Source: Pyropia haitanensis (lineage: Eukaryota > Rhodophyta > Bangiophyceae > Bangiales > Bangiaceae). From it: 64,000 nucleotides of DNA. The DNA lies in contig SDUX01000008.1 in NCBI GenBank assembly GCA_008729055.1, positions 1,984,001-2,048,000 on the forward strand, read 5' to 3'. Below, piece by piece: positions 11,023-21,805 of this stretch (within the stretch, counting starts at the first letter, position 1; each line of letters starts with the position of its first letter). Both the position numbers and the translations under genes were made by a program. The notes under the pieces are model-generated. The model was not told where the DNA came from. It saw nothing but the letters and a program-made list of their open reading frames with translations, and made no database searches.

Positions 11023-12495
11023 GCCTGACCTGACCAGAAATCGTCGATTCCATGCATCTGAGAGGGTTTTTTGTCCTCCACCAGGCTACGGAGAGCTACA
11101 GACACAGCGTGCGGGGCGGCCGCGGCGACCGGCGGCCGCGGCGCCGTTCGCAGCGCCGGCGAAGACGACCACAAAGGCGACGCCGGGGGCGCCACGAGAG
11201 GGGCGGCAGGCAGAGGCCCCGCCACGGCGGCCAGCGCGCCCGGCGCTGCAAGCGCAGGTGCGCCCAGACCGGGCGCCCCAAACGACGGCCGCGCCAAGGC
11301 CAGCACCACAGCCCCCTGCCCGGTGCCGGAAGGGCGCCAAACATGGGCGCCCGCGGCGCCCCCGCCGGCGGAGGCGTCGGAGTTGCGCCCCCCCCCCGCC
11401 GCGTCGGCGTCGTCGCCGGCACAGCCGCCGTCACCTGTGCAGCCTCCGACCCCTACGCCGGCTTCGACGGCGACGGCTGCGCGACGGAGGAGGCGGAGGC
11501 GACGGCGCCTCCGCCGGCGGCCACATCCCCACCCCGTCCCCCTTTGCCGTCGCCGGCGGCGGCAGGAACGACAAAAAGGGCGAGAATGCCGCCGGCGGGA
11601 AGGGCGACGGCCCTCCACGCTTACTGGCCGCCGGTGAGGCCAACTCCCGGCAGCTGCTGCCGCGGCCGCTGCCGGCGGGCGCCGGCGACGCTGCCGCGCG
11701 CGACGGCGCCCCGCCGTTGCCGCTGCCGCTGCCGCTGCCGCTGCCGCCGCCGGCGGCAACGCTGCCCGCGGACGCCGCTGCGGGGGGCGTGCCGCCAAAG
11801 CGGAAATCTCCCAGCAGGCCCCCCCCAAAGGGCCCTGCCCCGGGGGTGGCCGCCCCGCCGCGCAGGCGCACCCCAAAGGGCGTCCCATATGTCGAGAGGG
11901 TGGCCCCAAACGGCGGCGCCGCCACCACCCCGCCGCCGCCGCCCGCCGTCGGCGTGCCGCCACTGGGGGCGCCGCCGCCCGCCGGGGCGGCGCCCGCCCC
12001 CGCCCGCGCCGGAGTCTGGGGGGTGCCCCCCGCCGGCGGGGCACCCGCCGCCGCCATGGCGCGGGGTTGGGCAGAGGGGAAGACCTGTCAAGGAAGAGGA
12101 GGAAACTGGAAACCGTTCGGCTGAGGGGACCTGTTCCGTCGTCGTCCCACCCTCTGCGCTCGGCCCTGGTGAGCGGAACCCGCACGCGCCAGGCTCTCTC
12201 TGCTTCTGTGCGTCCGCGGCACGCGGCGGGCGCGCAAGACCTGGCACATTGTGCCGCGGGCGGCGATCCCAGGTGCAGCGCAACCGGCCCGGGCACTCGA
12301 CAAAAAGCGCGCCAAACTCATCTTCTGCTCAGGCTTGCATGCACCCAAGCTCCCCCAAGGGCAAAGAGACGGCGCTGAGTTCGTTTCTGGCCTCAGAAAA
12401 GGCGGCAGGTGGCGGGAACTAGAAGAAAACAGACACTGAAAAACCGGATCATTTGATCCGAAAAGGATCAAATGATCCGGTCGGTAGAATAGACA
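10964..12495. mobile_element. Non-autonomous inverted-repeat DNA transposon, 1532 bp
   Basis: The element starts TGTCTATTCTACCG (10964-10977) and ends with its exact reverse complement (12482-12495). CTAG lies on both sides (10960-10963, 12496-12499), which is either a 4-bp target-site duplication or an extension of the palindromic terminus. Just inside each end is a pair of hairpins: at the left GGATCAAATGATCC (10985-10998) and its reverse complement (within 11005-11022), at the right GGATCATTTGATCC (12446-12459) and GGATCAAATGATCC (12465-12478). The interior is very GC-rich, like host genes, with Pro/Ala/Gly-rich open frames on both strands (the minus frame ends DDFWSGQARIK at 11010). No transposase is recognisable. 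The host-like interior suggests capture of a genomic fragment, as in Pack-type elements; that part is inference. Confidence 0.85.
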
Positions 12496-12499
12496 CTAG
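12444..12499. repeat. Right terminus: subterminal hairpin pair plus TIR
   Basis: Two inverted copies of CCGGATCATTTGATCC / GGATCAAATGATCCGG around an AAAA spacer, then CGGTAGAATAGACA and CTAG. It mirrors the left end although the flanking hairpin bases differ (GAG..CTC at left, CCG..CGG at right). Confidence 0.85.
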
Positions 12500-13124
12500 G
12501 GCGATTCGATAGTTCCGAACCCAACCGCGTGGCAGACTTGGTCGTCCTAGAAGACGCACAAATAGGTTAGAATTATTTCCCCCAGGTCCGGATTCGGTTA
12601 ATTGACGCTCCGAGCGTCGTAACGAGGCCGACGTCTCCTTGCTGGATAGCCAGCCTTGCTGGTACAGCAACGTTCCACCACTCTCGTGCCACCCACCGCG
12701 TCCCACGGGGGGCGCGCTCGAGGACGTGGCGGGCCCACGCGGCTGGCTCCTGCGAGGCGCAGAAACGCGCGGTCGGCCACGTTCGTCCGTCCGGCCTGGC
12801 GTCGTCGCCGCGTCACGCGAAAAGCGCCCAACAGTGCCGCGGCGGCCGCGTCTGTGGCACCTTGTCGGCAACGTTGGGGTCAAGAAGGGCGCTGTGATCT
12901 GGCCGGGGCCTTCCCTTGCCGTCAACGGCCACCGCCAGCCCCCCTCCCCTTGGCACCGCCCACCCCGGCAGCCGCTCACGCCTCCTTCCCCCGGTGCCGC
13001 CACTCACCGCTCAAGCGTAGGACATTCTGCTGGTCTTCCCCCCCACGCTCTTCCGCCACCTTTTGCTCCGCTCTCGTCCCGGCCGTCTCGCCCGCGCGCT
13101 CTTGCCGTCCCGCCTGCCGCCACG
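12500..13124. other. Intergenic, presumed promoter/5' leader of the SNARE gene
   Basis: No supported frame. From ~13020 the + strand is pyrimidine-rich up to the start codon context GCCACGATGG. Confidence 0.4.
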
Positions 13125-14065
13125 ATGGGCTTCACCCTCCACCGCAAGACCCGCTCGTCGACCGTCCACGACTTGCCGCCCGCGCCAGCGGCGCTCCCCC
13201 TCCGCCGCGGCGGCGCGGCGGCCCGCGCGGCGGGCGTCCCCCCCCCCCCCCCCCCGGCCCCCCCTCGGGCACCCCCGTCCTCCCGTCCGAGGCCTACTCG
13301 GCCGACACGGCCGCCGCCGCCCGCGCGGCCGACGCGGCCCGCCGGGCGGCCGACCGGCAGGCCCTCCTCGGCGGCCGCAACCCCCTCCCCGCCCCCGCCC
13401 CCGATACGGCCGCCATGGACGACACCGCCCTGACCGAGGCGCTGCACGCCGAGGCCGCCGCGGGCGTCGCGGCCACCCGCGCGGCCGCCGCGACGGCCGT
13501 CGAGGCACGGGCCGTGGCGGCCGCGACGGCCACGACGCTCGGCGAGCAGACCGCCCAGCTGGGCCGCGTCGCCGCCGGCCTCGACGACACCGAGGCGAGC
13601 GTGGCGGTCGCGGAGCGGCTCGTCGACGAGCTGTCCAAGAACAAGGTGCGGCGGGCGGTGGAGCGGCCCTTCCGGTCGACCGCCACGCGGCTGCGGGCGG
13701 GGGAGAGCCGCCGCCGGGGGCGCGCGGTGGACCTGGTCGTTGCCGAGACGCGGTCGACGGGGGTGGCCAGCCTCGGGGATGACCTCCTTGCCGGCCGGCC
13801 GGCCGGCCAGACCGCGACAGCAGCAGCAGACACTGCCGGCGGGCGGCGGCGGCCGTCGGGGCCCGGCGGGGATGTGGTCGACGCGGCGCTCCGCGAGCAG
13901 GACGCGTACCTGGACACGACCGCCGCGGCGGTGGCGGACATGAAGGCCCTCGCGCTGGCCATGTCTGCCGAGCTCCACGGCCAGGCGCAGGTGATTGACA
14001 GCCTCGACGCGAACCGCGTGCGCGAGGCGATTGGCCGCAACGCGCGGCAGCTGAAGAAGATGTAG
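13125..14065 (+). CDS. SNAP-25-type Qbc-SNARE
   Basis: Membrane-fusion SNARE contributing two helices (Qb and Qc) to a trans-SNARE complex, probably at the plasma membrane. It starts MGFTLHRKTRSSTVHDLPPA at ATG 13125. The frame changes at the 18-C run 13238-13255 and then runs to TAG at 14065, giving ~313 residues, a normal size for the family. The first SNARE helix is around 13540-13650 (TTLGEQTAQLGRVAAGLDDT, then ASVAVAERLVDELSKNKVRR). A basic linker RRAVERPFRSTATRL follows. The second helix is at 13890-14062 (ALREQDAYLDTTAAAVADMK ... AELHGQAQVIDSLDANRVRE). The Gln-type layer residues fit LGEQTAQLGR and ELHGQAQVID. There is no transmembrane segment, as expected for SNAP-25/SNAP33. No Cys-rich palmitoylation loop is visible in the linker, so membrane attachment would need another route. 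Confidence 0.8.
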
Positions 14066-14215
14066 GCGTGGAGCCCAAGGGAGAAACAAAAAAAGAAAGA
14101 GAGAATACATGCAAGCACCCGCCAGCGGAGCCCACCCCCCCCCCCCCCCCTACGCGGCAGCAAGCCCCCGATGACGCGGCTACCTATCCCCCCCCCCCCG
14201 CCCAGCGGCTCGCCG

Positions 14216-14704
14216 TCAGCGCCGCCGCCGCCGCTCCCGCGACGCGGCGCGCCGCGCCAGCGTCGACACGGCCAGGCGCGCGGTGACGCGCGCCGCGGCC
14301 CGCACGGCGGCCACCCCCCCCGCCGCGCCGGCGCGGCGCGCCCACTCGCGCCGCCCCGCCGCGAGCGCAACGTGCCGCCACGCGGCGGCGGCGCCGTCCT
14401 CATCACCCTCCCCGACGGACAGGGCGCCGACGGCGGTGGCGAGCGCGACGGCGACCTCGCCCGCCTCCTCGACGGCTTCCGCTACGGCGGCGGGCGTGCC
14501 GCCGGCGGCGGCCCACACGCGGGCGGCCTCGTCGGGGGCGACGGAGAGCCACGGCTCGTCGGGGGGGGTGCACCCGCCGTCGGGGGGGGGGGGGGGGGGG
14601 GGGCACACGGCGGTCCGCCGCCGGCGGCACTGTCCACCCGACCACCCGTCGCGGTGGGCACGGCCGCGGCCGCGGTGGCCGCGGCCTGCGGAGCCGCCGC
14701 CGCT

Positions 14705-14735
<31 letters not shown>

Positions 14736-16193
14736 CCGCTGCCGACGACGAGCCACCGCTCCCGTCACTGGCCGTCGGTGGCCGCAGCGGGGACGCCGCC
14801 GCCCCCCCCCCCTCTCCCTCCCTTCCTCTATGGGGCGGCGGGCGCGGGGGCACCCCCCCCCCCCCTCCTCCTTCCCCCCCATCAGGCGGCGTCGAAAAGA
14901 GCGTCGTCGCCACCGCCGCGAGCGCGGCGCCGCTCACCCGCGCCAGCGGCGGCGCGCTCCCCCGCGGGGAGGTGCCGCGGCGCTGCGCCAGTGGCAGCCC
15001 CTGTGACGGCGTCATGGACGCGGGGCTGCCGGCCGCGGCGGTTGGCGAGGCGGCCGCCGCCGCCGCCGCCGCCACCGCCGACGACGGCGTCGTCGACGGC
15101 GTGTCCCCAATGGCCGCACCGGGCCGCCCCCCGGGCCGCCCGCCGCTGCGGGGACGGCGTGGCGGCCGGCCGCCGCCGCTCGCGCCGCCGCCGCCGCCAC
15201 CGCCGCCGCCACCGCCACCACTGCCGCCGCCGCATCCACCGCCACTGCCACCACCACCTGCCGCCGACTCGTCGGTGGGCGGCGACGCCGAGACGGGCGC
15301 GCCACTAACCGCCTTGAGTCGGTCCCGCAGCCGCCGGAGGCGGACGCGGCGGATCGCCACCGCCGCCGCCCGCGCGGCGGTCGCCTCCCACGACGCCACC
15401 GCGGCGGCGGCGGCGGTCGCGGCGGCGGTGGCCGCAGCGGCAGCGTCGGCGCCGCCGCCGCCGCCGCCTCCACCGCCGCCGCCACCCGCCACCGTCGGGG
15501 GGGGCGGCGACGACCGGGTGCCCCGGAGCGCGGCGCGCGCAAACGCGACCAGCCCCGCGTTGGCGGCGGTCGCCGACGCGGGCGGGCCCTCGTCGCCGAC
15601 GGGGGTATAGGCGGCGGCGGCAGCGGCGGCGGCGGCGGCGGCCGTCACCGACGCGACAGAGGGCTGGGGCGCCTGTGGCCCCTGGGAGCGCCGGCGACGG
15701 CGGCCGCCGCCGCCACCCGGCGGCCCAGCGGGGCTGCCGGCGCTGCCGCCGGCGGGCGCCCCGCCGCCGTCGCCGCCACCGCCAGCGGCGGCGGCGGCGG
15801 CGCCACCGCCGCGCCAGCCGCCACCATCCCCGTCCCGGCGGCTGTCCGCCGGCAGCAGCCCCTCCGTCCACGCCGGCGCGGCGACCGCCTCGGCGGCGAG
15901 GCGCACCTCCCGGGCCGTCGGCGCGTCGCCCCCCCCCCCCCCCCCGTGCCCTTGCGCTGGCGCACCCACCCCAGGCCCCGCCAGATGAGGTCCTCGGGCA
16001 GCCACGGGGCGGCGTCCCCGCCGCCGCCGCGCGCCGCGACGGCGGCCGCCTCCAACGCCGCCACCGCGGCGACGACACTCGTCCGCTCCGCCGCCACCCC
16101 GACCGCGTCGTGGAGACGGTCGAGCGCAACGACGGCGGCGGCAACGGCCGCGGCGGCCGCATCGGCGACGGGCACGGCGGCGGTGGCGCCACC

Positions 16194-16239
<46 letters not shown>

Positions 16240-18884
16240 ACGCCGCCGCCGCCGCCACCGTCGGGCTGTGCGGGCGCCGACGCGGCGGCGTCCGCGCCGG
16301 GCGCGACCGCCACCGCCACGGCGCCGTGCGCGAGGCCCGCAGCGGCGAGGTGCAGCGCCGCCGCGGCGGCCGCGACCGGCGGCGGGTCCGCCAGCCGCAC
16401 AAACGCTGCAAGGCCGGTCAGCCGGTCGTCGTCGTCGCCGCCGCCGTCCGAGCCGGGGCCGCCAGCCTCCCCGTCTGTGTCGGGTGCGCTGCCGCCGCCG
16501 CCTGCCGGTACGGGTGGGGCCACCACCGCGGGAGTCGCCGCCGCTGCGGCTGGTGTCGTGGCGGGGAGGGGGGGGGGGGGAGGGGGCGCCCGCTGCCGCG
16601 GGGCGCCGAGCGCGCCCCCGCCGGGGGGGCGGAGGAACTGCTGCGGGCGGCCGGGGGCCCGGGCGGGGGCCCCCGCCGCCGCCGCTGCCGCCGCCGCGGT
16701 CGCGGTCGCGCCCGCAGGCAACACCGCCGCGGGGCCGGCCGCCGCCGGGGGCTGCGGCGGCTGGCGCGCGGCGGCGGCGGCGGCCGCCGCCGCCGCGGCC
16801 GCTGCGGCCGCCGCCGCGGCGCGCGCCGCCTCGGCGCGAGACTTTAGCTTGTTCCGCCGCCGCTTGCGCTTGCGCCGCGCGTGCGTCGCGCGCGTCACGC
16901 CCGCCGCCGCGGCGGCGGCGAGCGCAGCGACGAGCGCCGCCCGCAGCCGCGACGCGGTCGTCGACGGGGGCGGCCAGCCGGCGAGCACCGCCAGCGCCGC
17001 GAGGTCCGCCGCGGCGGGCACGCCGTCCTTGATCGCCGCCGCCGTCAGCCGCGCGAGCGTGACGCCGTGGAGGCCGACCCGCCGCAGGGGGGCGGCGCCA
17101 CCGCCGCCGTCTGCTCTGGCAGTGACCTGCGGCGCGGGTACAGCGGCGCCGCCACTAGCGCCGCCCTCCCCCCGCCCCGCCGGCCACCCCCCGCGACCCG
17201 CCGGCCACCCCGCGTCGGTCAGCAGCAGCAGCCACCGCAGCAGCACCAGCTGCCAGTCGCACAGCCGCCCGTCATACGCGGCGCGGGCGGCGGCGAGCGC
17301 GGCGGTCTCGGCCACGACCAGCACCGGCTCGGTCGACAGCGGGCAGCCCGGCGGCGGCAGCCCCCCCCCCCGCGGTAGCTACACGCACGGCCGACGCGCC
17401 GTCGGAGCAGCCCGACGGTGCCGTCGAGGACCGCCGCCCGCGCCGCCGCCGTGTGCGCCGCGGCCGGCGCGCCGTAGCCGCCGCCGCTGCCGCCGCCGCC
17501 ACCGCCGCCCGCCGCCGCCGACGCCGTGTCGGCCGCCCGCACCGCCGCGTGGACGGCGGCGAGCCACGCGCTGCCGTCGGCGCGGCGGGCGCGGGCGACG
17601 GCGACGCCTTCAATCGCGGCGGTCGCCGCCCACGCGGCCGCCGCGCCGCGGCCGCCGCTGCCGCCCGCCCGCGCCGCCGCCGCGTGCGCCGCCGCCGACG
17701 CCAGCGCCGCGCCGCGGCCGTCGTGGGGGGGGGGGGGCGGCGGGGGGGGGACGCGCGCCGCTGCCGCTACCGCGGCGACCGCGGCGGACGCGCCGTCGAC
17801 GCTGTCGCCGCCGCCGCCGCCGCCGCTGTTGCTGCGGCGGCCGCGGGGGTCGCCGGCGAGGCACGGGCCGAGGCCCGCCTGCGCCGCGTACCGGTCGAGC
17901 ACCGCGAGGGTGGTGCGCGACTCGACGGACAGCACGAGCAGGCTGCGCAAGCAGTCGTCCACAGACGGGGGAGTCGCCACGCCGGCGTCGTTTCCAGCCG
18001 ACCCAGCACCCGCCGTCGCCGCCGCGCCCCCCACCGGTCGCACGCCAGTGGCCGCCCCGGCAGCGGCCGGCGGCTGGCGAGACAGCACAACAGACGGGGC
18101 CACCCCCCCCCCCCACTCACCGCCAGGAGCAGGCGCCGCAGCGCGACGGCCGCGTCGACCGCCAGCCCCGCGTACAGCGCCGCCATGCCGCGCAGGTGGG
18201 CGACGAGCAGCGCGACCCGCGCGTCCACGTCGGCGGCGGTACGGCCGCCGCCCGCCTGCGGGGACACGCTCGCGGGAAAGTGCTCCCGGTGGCCGCTGAC
18301 GGGCGGGTGGACGACGAGGTGAAAGTGGGCGGCGAGGAGGGCGTGGACGGCGGCGGGGGTGACGGCCAGCAGCGGTGCGGTGGCGGCGGCCGCCGATGCC
18401 GACGCGGCAGCGGCGGCTGGGGCGGTGGCGGCTGACGACGGCGACGGGGATGGGGAGGTGGTTGGTGAGCTGGGGGGGGTGCCCGTCACGGGCGGCGACG
18501 CGGACGCGGGTGACGGCAGCAGCGGCGGCGGCGCCCCCCCCGCGGCGGCCGACGCCGCTGCGCCCGCCGCCGCCGCCGCCGCCGCCGCCGCGCCAGACGC
18601 CGCGGCCGCTGCCGCCACCCCCCCAGGGCGGCCACCACCCCCCCCCCCGCCGCCGCCCCCCGCCCGCCCGCCCCAGCAACGGCCAGCACGTGGCGCAGGT
18701 GGCGGCACACGGCGGCGGTGGCGCGCCGCCGCGCGGCGGCGGCGGCCGGGGTGCCGCGCCCGCCAGCGGCGGGCGCCGAGGTGGCCTTGAGGGCGTCCAT
18801 GGCGGCCGCCACGTCGGCGGGGACGCCGCCGCCGGCGGCGGCCGCCGCCGCGCCTCGGCCGCCCTGAGGCAGCGGGGGGGGCAT
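14216..18884 (-). CDS. Hypothetical large Ala/Gly-rich helical protein
   Basis: I do not recognise this protein. Reading the minus strand from ATG 18884 (MPPPLPQGGRGAAAAAAGGG), helical pieces alternate with Ala, Gly and Pro runs: ARRRATAAVCRHLRHVLAVA; then, after a frame change, PLLAVTPAAVHALLAAHFHL and DARVALLVAHLRGMAALYAG; then PSVDDCLRSLLVLSVESRTT and AVLDRYAAQAGLGPCLAG; then CDWQLVLLRWLLLLTDAGWP, a basic RRKRKRRRNKLKSR segment (nuclear localisation-like), LPEDLIWRGLGWVRQRKG, and a C-terminal helical part ending ASRERRRRR at 14216. Frame changes lie at homopolymers near 18640, 18105, 17365, 15940 and 14600. The DWQLVLLRW and LPEDLIWRGL pieces are vaguely like the DNA/RNA-binding part of EST1/SMG7 proteins, but this is too weak to name it. 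The minus strand was chosen because the helical pieces lie only there. Confidence 0.4.
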
Positions 18885-19708
18885 GCCGGGGGTGGGGGGG
18901 GGGCGGGGGAGGGGGGGGAGACGGGTGGGGGGGGGGGGGGGGGGGGGGGGGCACCCAGGGGAGGGACCGCAGGCCGTCACGATTGCATGGGCGGCGCGGT
19001 GGGGGTTGGCCGCCAGGAAAGTGGAAGAAGGGGGGGGGGGGGGGGGGCGGACGCGGCCGCTACCGCCGCCCGCCCACCCCAAGCGATCGGCGCCGACGTG
19101 GACTTCGTGCCAGCGCGGGTCGACGGAACAGCGGAGTCCGTTCCCCGCCCAGGCGATCGGCGGCCATCCTGGCGCCAAATCCAGGATGCATTAGCGGCGT
19201 GTGTTGCCAAAGCTCACCTATTGGGCCTGCGTCGCCTAAACGTGCCTACTCGGCTGGTGTGTGTACAGTAAATTTACACTTTCGGTTCATCACGTCATCT
19301 CTCTGGTCTCGAGTGCTACTTGGGCGGCACGAAGTGGGATGCACGTTCGCGGTCAGCCCGGCGGGATCGCCTCGGCAGAGGACAGGTGCATGCAATCCGA
19401 TGCCACCCCGCAGACACCTGGCCGCGCGCCGCGACGGCGGCGTGCCCAGGAGGACAAAGTGTGCGACTGTGGAGGATGGCTGCCTCGCCACCCACTCGCC
19501 ACCTCCCCAGCTCACCCGTCCCTGTGTTGTCTTTCCCATGCGCGGCCGCCTCGGTCTCCCGCCACGGTCGGCCCCCGCCCCGACCTCGTCCGCACGCGGC
19601 CGCCTCTCCACCCCCTTCTACGCTTGGCGCCCTCCTACCGCTGTGTGGAGTTTTGTTTCCTCTCCCTTGGCGCATCCTCCCTCACCTCGTGCTCTGTTCA
19701 TTTGCACC
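18885..19708. other. Intergenic between divergent genes
   Basis: G-runs at 18890-19050 upstream of the minus gene, then moderate-GC DNA and a pyrimidine-rich leader (19490-19705) in front of the + gene. No supported frame. Confidence 0.4.
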
Positions 19709-20846
19709 ATGTCGGGTGATACCACCCCCTCATCGACGTGTCTTCCATCAATGACGTGAGGGATACGGCCGAGACCGCGACCGCAGAGGACTTGGTCCAC
19801 CACCGGGCGCTGTACGACAAACGCCCTGGTGGATGGGGCCGGGACTGGTGGTTCTACTTGTGCAATGAGGTACGTCTGATGGGGGGGGGGGGCCTGAGGG
19901 TTCGCGCGGGGTGGATGTAGGCTCGGGCGGAGATGAAGATCAGCGTGTGGGGGGCCAGGGTCGCTGCTGTGTGCATGCCGATGGGCCCCGCCTGGCTGGC
20001 AATTTGCCAGCATGGTTGACAGGGATGGCGCCGTCGGCGGCCGTGGAGACTGTGGGCGTCGGCCGCCAACGCCCCTGGCCTGGCCTTGTGCCGAGACGTG
20101 TTGGACCCCAGGCCGGAGGCCCCCGCAGCTGCCGTCGTCCATGAGACGAGTTCAGAGCCGGGCCACGTTACGATGGATGGCCGTCTGAAACTCACCCGTC
20201 CCGTGCGCGCTGTGCACCTGTGCTGTGCTCCTTGTCCCCACGGCTACCATGGTCGTTCTTTCTTGCTGGCGACGATGGTCTCTTGTCCCCCCCCGCCCGT
20301 GCCTCCGGACGCTGTCCAACCCCCCCTCCATAGCACACGCTGCTGAGCACCTTTTACGCTGACCCAGACAACCCCTACACCCGCCACCAGCGCTTCGTTG
20401 TGCTCGCCGTCGCCGCGTCGCTGGCGCTCCTCCTCACCTCCTTCTCCCTCTACATGCGCGGCCTGACCAAGCTCGTCTACTCAATGGCGGTCGCGCCGAT
20501 CGTGCTCAACCTCACCCACTGGGGGCTGGACATGGTCGGCGCGTGCGCGACGGCGCACGCGCCCCACCGGGACGCCGAAGAGCGCGACGCGCTCGCGACC
20601 GCGTCGGACGTGGCCGTCGAGCGCGCCGCGCCGGTGGTGGGCGTTGCCGCCGCCGCGGCGGGCGTGGCGTTGACCGTCGCGTCCCCCCGGTACACGCTGG
20701 TGGGGGTGTGCGCGCACTGGGCGCAGACGCAGGCGCTCGGCTGGGCGTGGGGGCTGGTCGTGGATACGGTGCAGTACACGGTGCGGCGGCGGCTGGAGGT
20801 GAATGCCGCGGCGGAGGGGAACGAGCGAGGGGCGGTGTTTACCTGA
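19709..20846 (+). CDS. Hypothetical multi-pass membrane protein, one intron
   Basis: Unrecognised membrane protein. Exon 1 ends ...RALYDKRPGGWGRDWWFYLCNE|GTACGT (last base 19869). Exon 2 begins after TAG at 20334 with HTLLSTFYADPDNPYTRHQR and joins in frame. Four hydrophobic segments follow: VVLAVAASLALLLTSFSLYM, LVYSMAVAPIVLNLTHWGL, VVGVAAAAAGVALTVA and GVCAHWAQTQALGWAWGLVV. A soluble tail ends at TGA 20846. The start is uncertain. ATG 19709 (MSGDTTP) is the natural candidate in a good context, but its frame differs from the WWFYLCNE frame, and an in-frame TGA lies at 19717. A one-base length error in the C-run 19725-19729, or an unseen 5' exon, would resolve this. The exon-2 start resembles uncharacterised algal/stramenopile membrane proteins, from memory only. 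Confidence 0.6.
19870..20333 (+). other. Intron, 464 nt
   Basis: GTACGT donor and CCATAG acceptor. Removing it keeps codon phase (exon 1 ends on a complete codon) and joins two protein-like exons. Confidence 0.75.
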
Positions 20847-21805
20847 GGACGCGTGGGGGGGAGGGGGGGGGTCGGCGAGATGCACCCTGCGTTGTGGGAG
20901 CGGCACCATGCATTAGCGGAGGGGCACAACGCGTGAGAGGGGGTGGAGGATGTAAAAGGTGGGGATGGTGAGAGAGGCGTGAGGGACAAGGGGAAGGGGG
21001 GGGAGGGGGGATGAGGCGTAGTGGCGCAGAGGGGCGTGGCGGGCGTGGAGCAGACGCCGGAGGGGCCTTTGCAGACGGCGGTGCCCGGGGCGGGCCCGCC
21101 CCAGTCCGACTCCCGGTCAGGGTGGCCGCCCGTTCCGCCCCACCCCGCGTGGCGAGCCCGCGGCCGGCGCGGGCGGCCGCCGTGCGCCACGCCTGCTCGC
21201 CAGCGCGGGCATGTGGTCCCCCCCCCGAGGCCGCAGCCTCATGGCCGCTGCGGCCACCCACCCCCCCCGCACACCCGCCACCCCGCCCGCCCGCCCGCCC
21301 GCCCGCCCGCCCACCCGCCCGCAGGAGCGGGCTGGCAGGCACGCGGGCGGCCGGGCGGCCGGGCGGGCGGCGGGCGGCGGCGGGGCGGCGGCGGCGGGGG
21401 ACCGTCGGTCGCTCTCGCTCGGCCGTATCACGCGCGGCGGCGGGGCGGGTGCCGGCGACGGAGCGCCGGCGGCCGCCGCGCGTTTCTAGGCTCGAGCTTG
21501 GCGGCAGCCAGGGGGGGGGGGGGGGGGAAGCGACGCGCGCGGCCGCCAGCCGCGGCGGCGGCGCGCGGCGCGGCGGCAGCCGCGGGCGCGGCCGCCGCCG
21601 CCGCCGTCCCCGCCACCGTGGCCGGCGGCCGCACCGCCGCCGCCACACCCGCTCGGACAGCGACCCGCCGCAGCCGCCGCGGCCCCCCCCCCCCCCAGGC
21701 GCGCAGCTCCCCCCGCCCGCCGACCGCGACGCGGGCGCTCCAGGACACCAAAGCAAAAAAAAAAAAGACACGCGCGTCGTGCGGGTCCCCCCCCCCCCCC
21801 CCCCT
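20847..21805. other. Intergenic between convergent genes, C/G-run rich
   Basis: Contains a (CCCG)n simple repeat around 21285-21320, C-runs near 21680-21950, and GC-rich frames on both strands with no recognisable protein. Confidence 0.4.

Noticed and set aside
11010..12422. Transposase in the 10964 element
   Set aside because: Frames on both strands are Pro/Ala/Gly-rich without DDE-type motifs or zinc fingers.
14216..18884. EST1/SMG7-like protein
   Set aside because: Only two short resembling pieces (DWQLVLLRW, LPEDLIWRGL); the 14-3-3/TPR repeats of that family are not visible.
21285..21320. Telomere-like repeat
   Set aside because: (CCCG)n simple sequence inside intergenic DNA; does not match a telomere unit.
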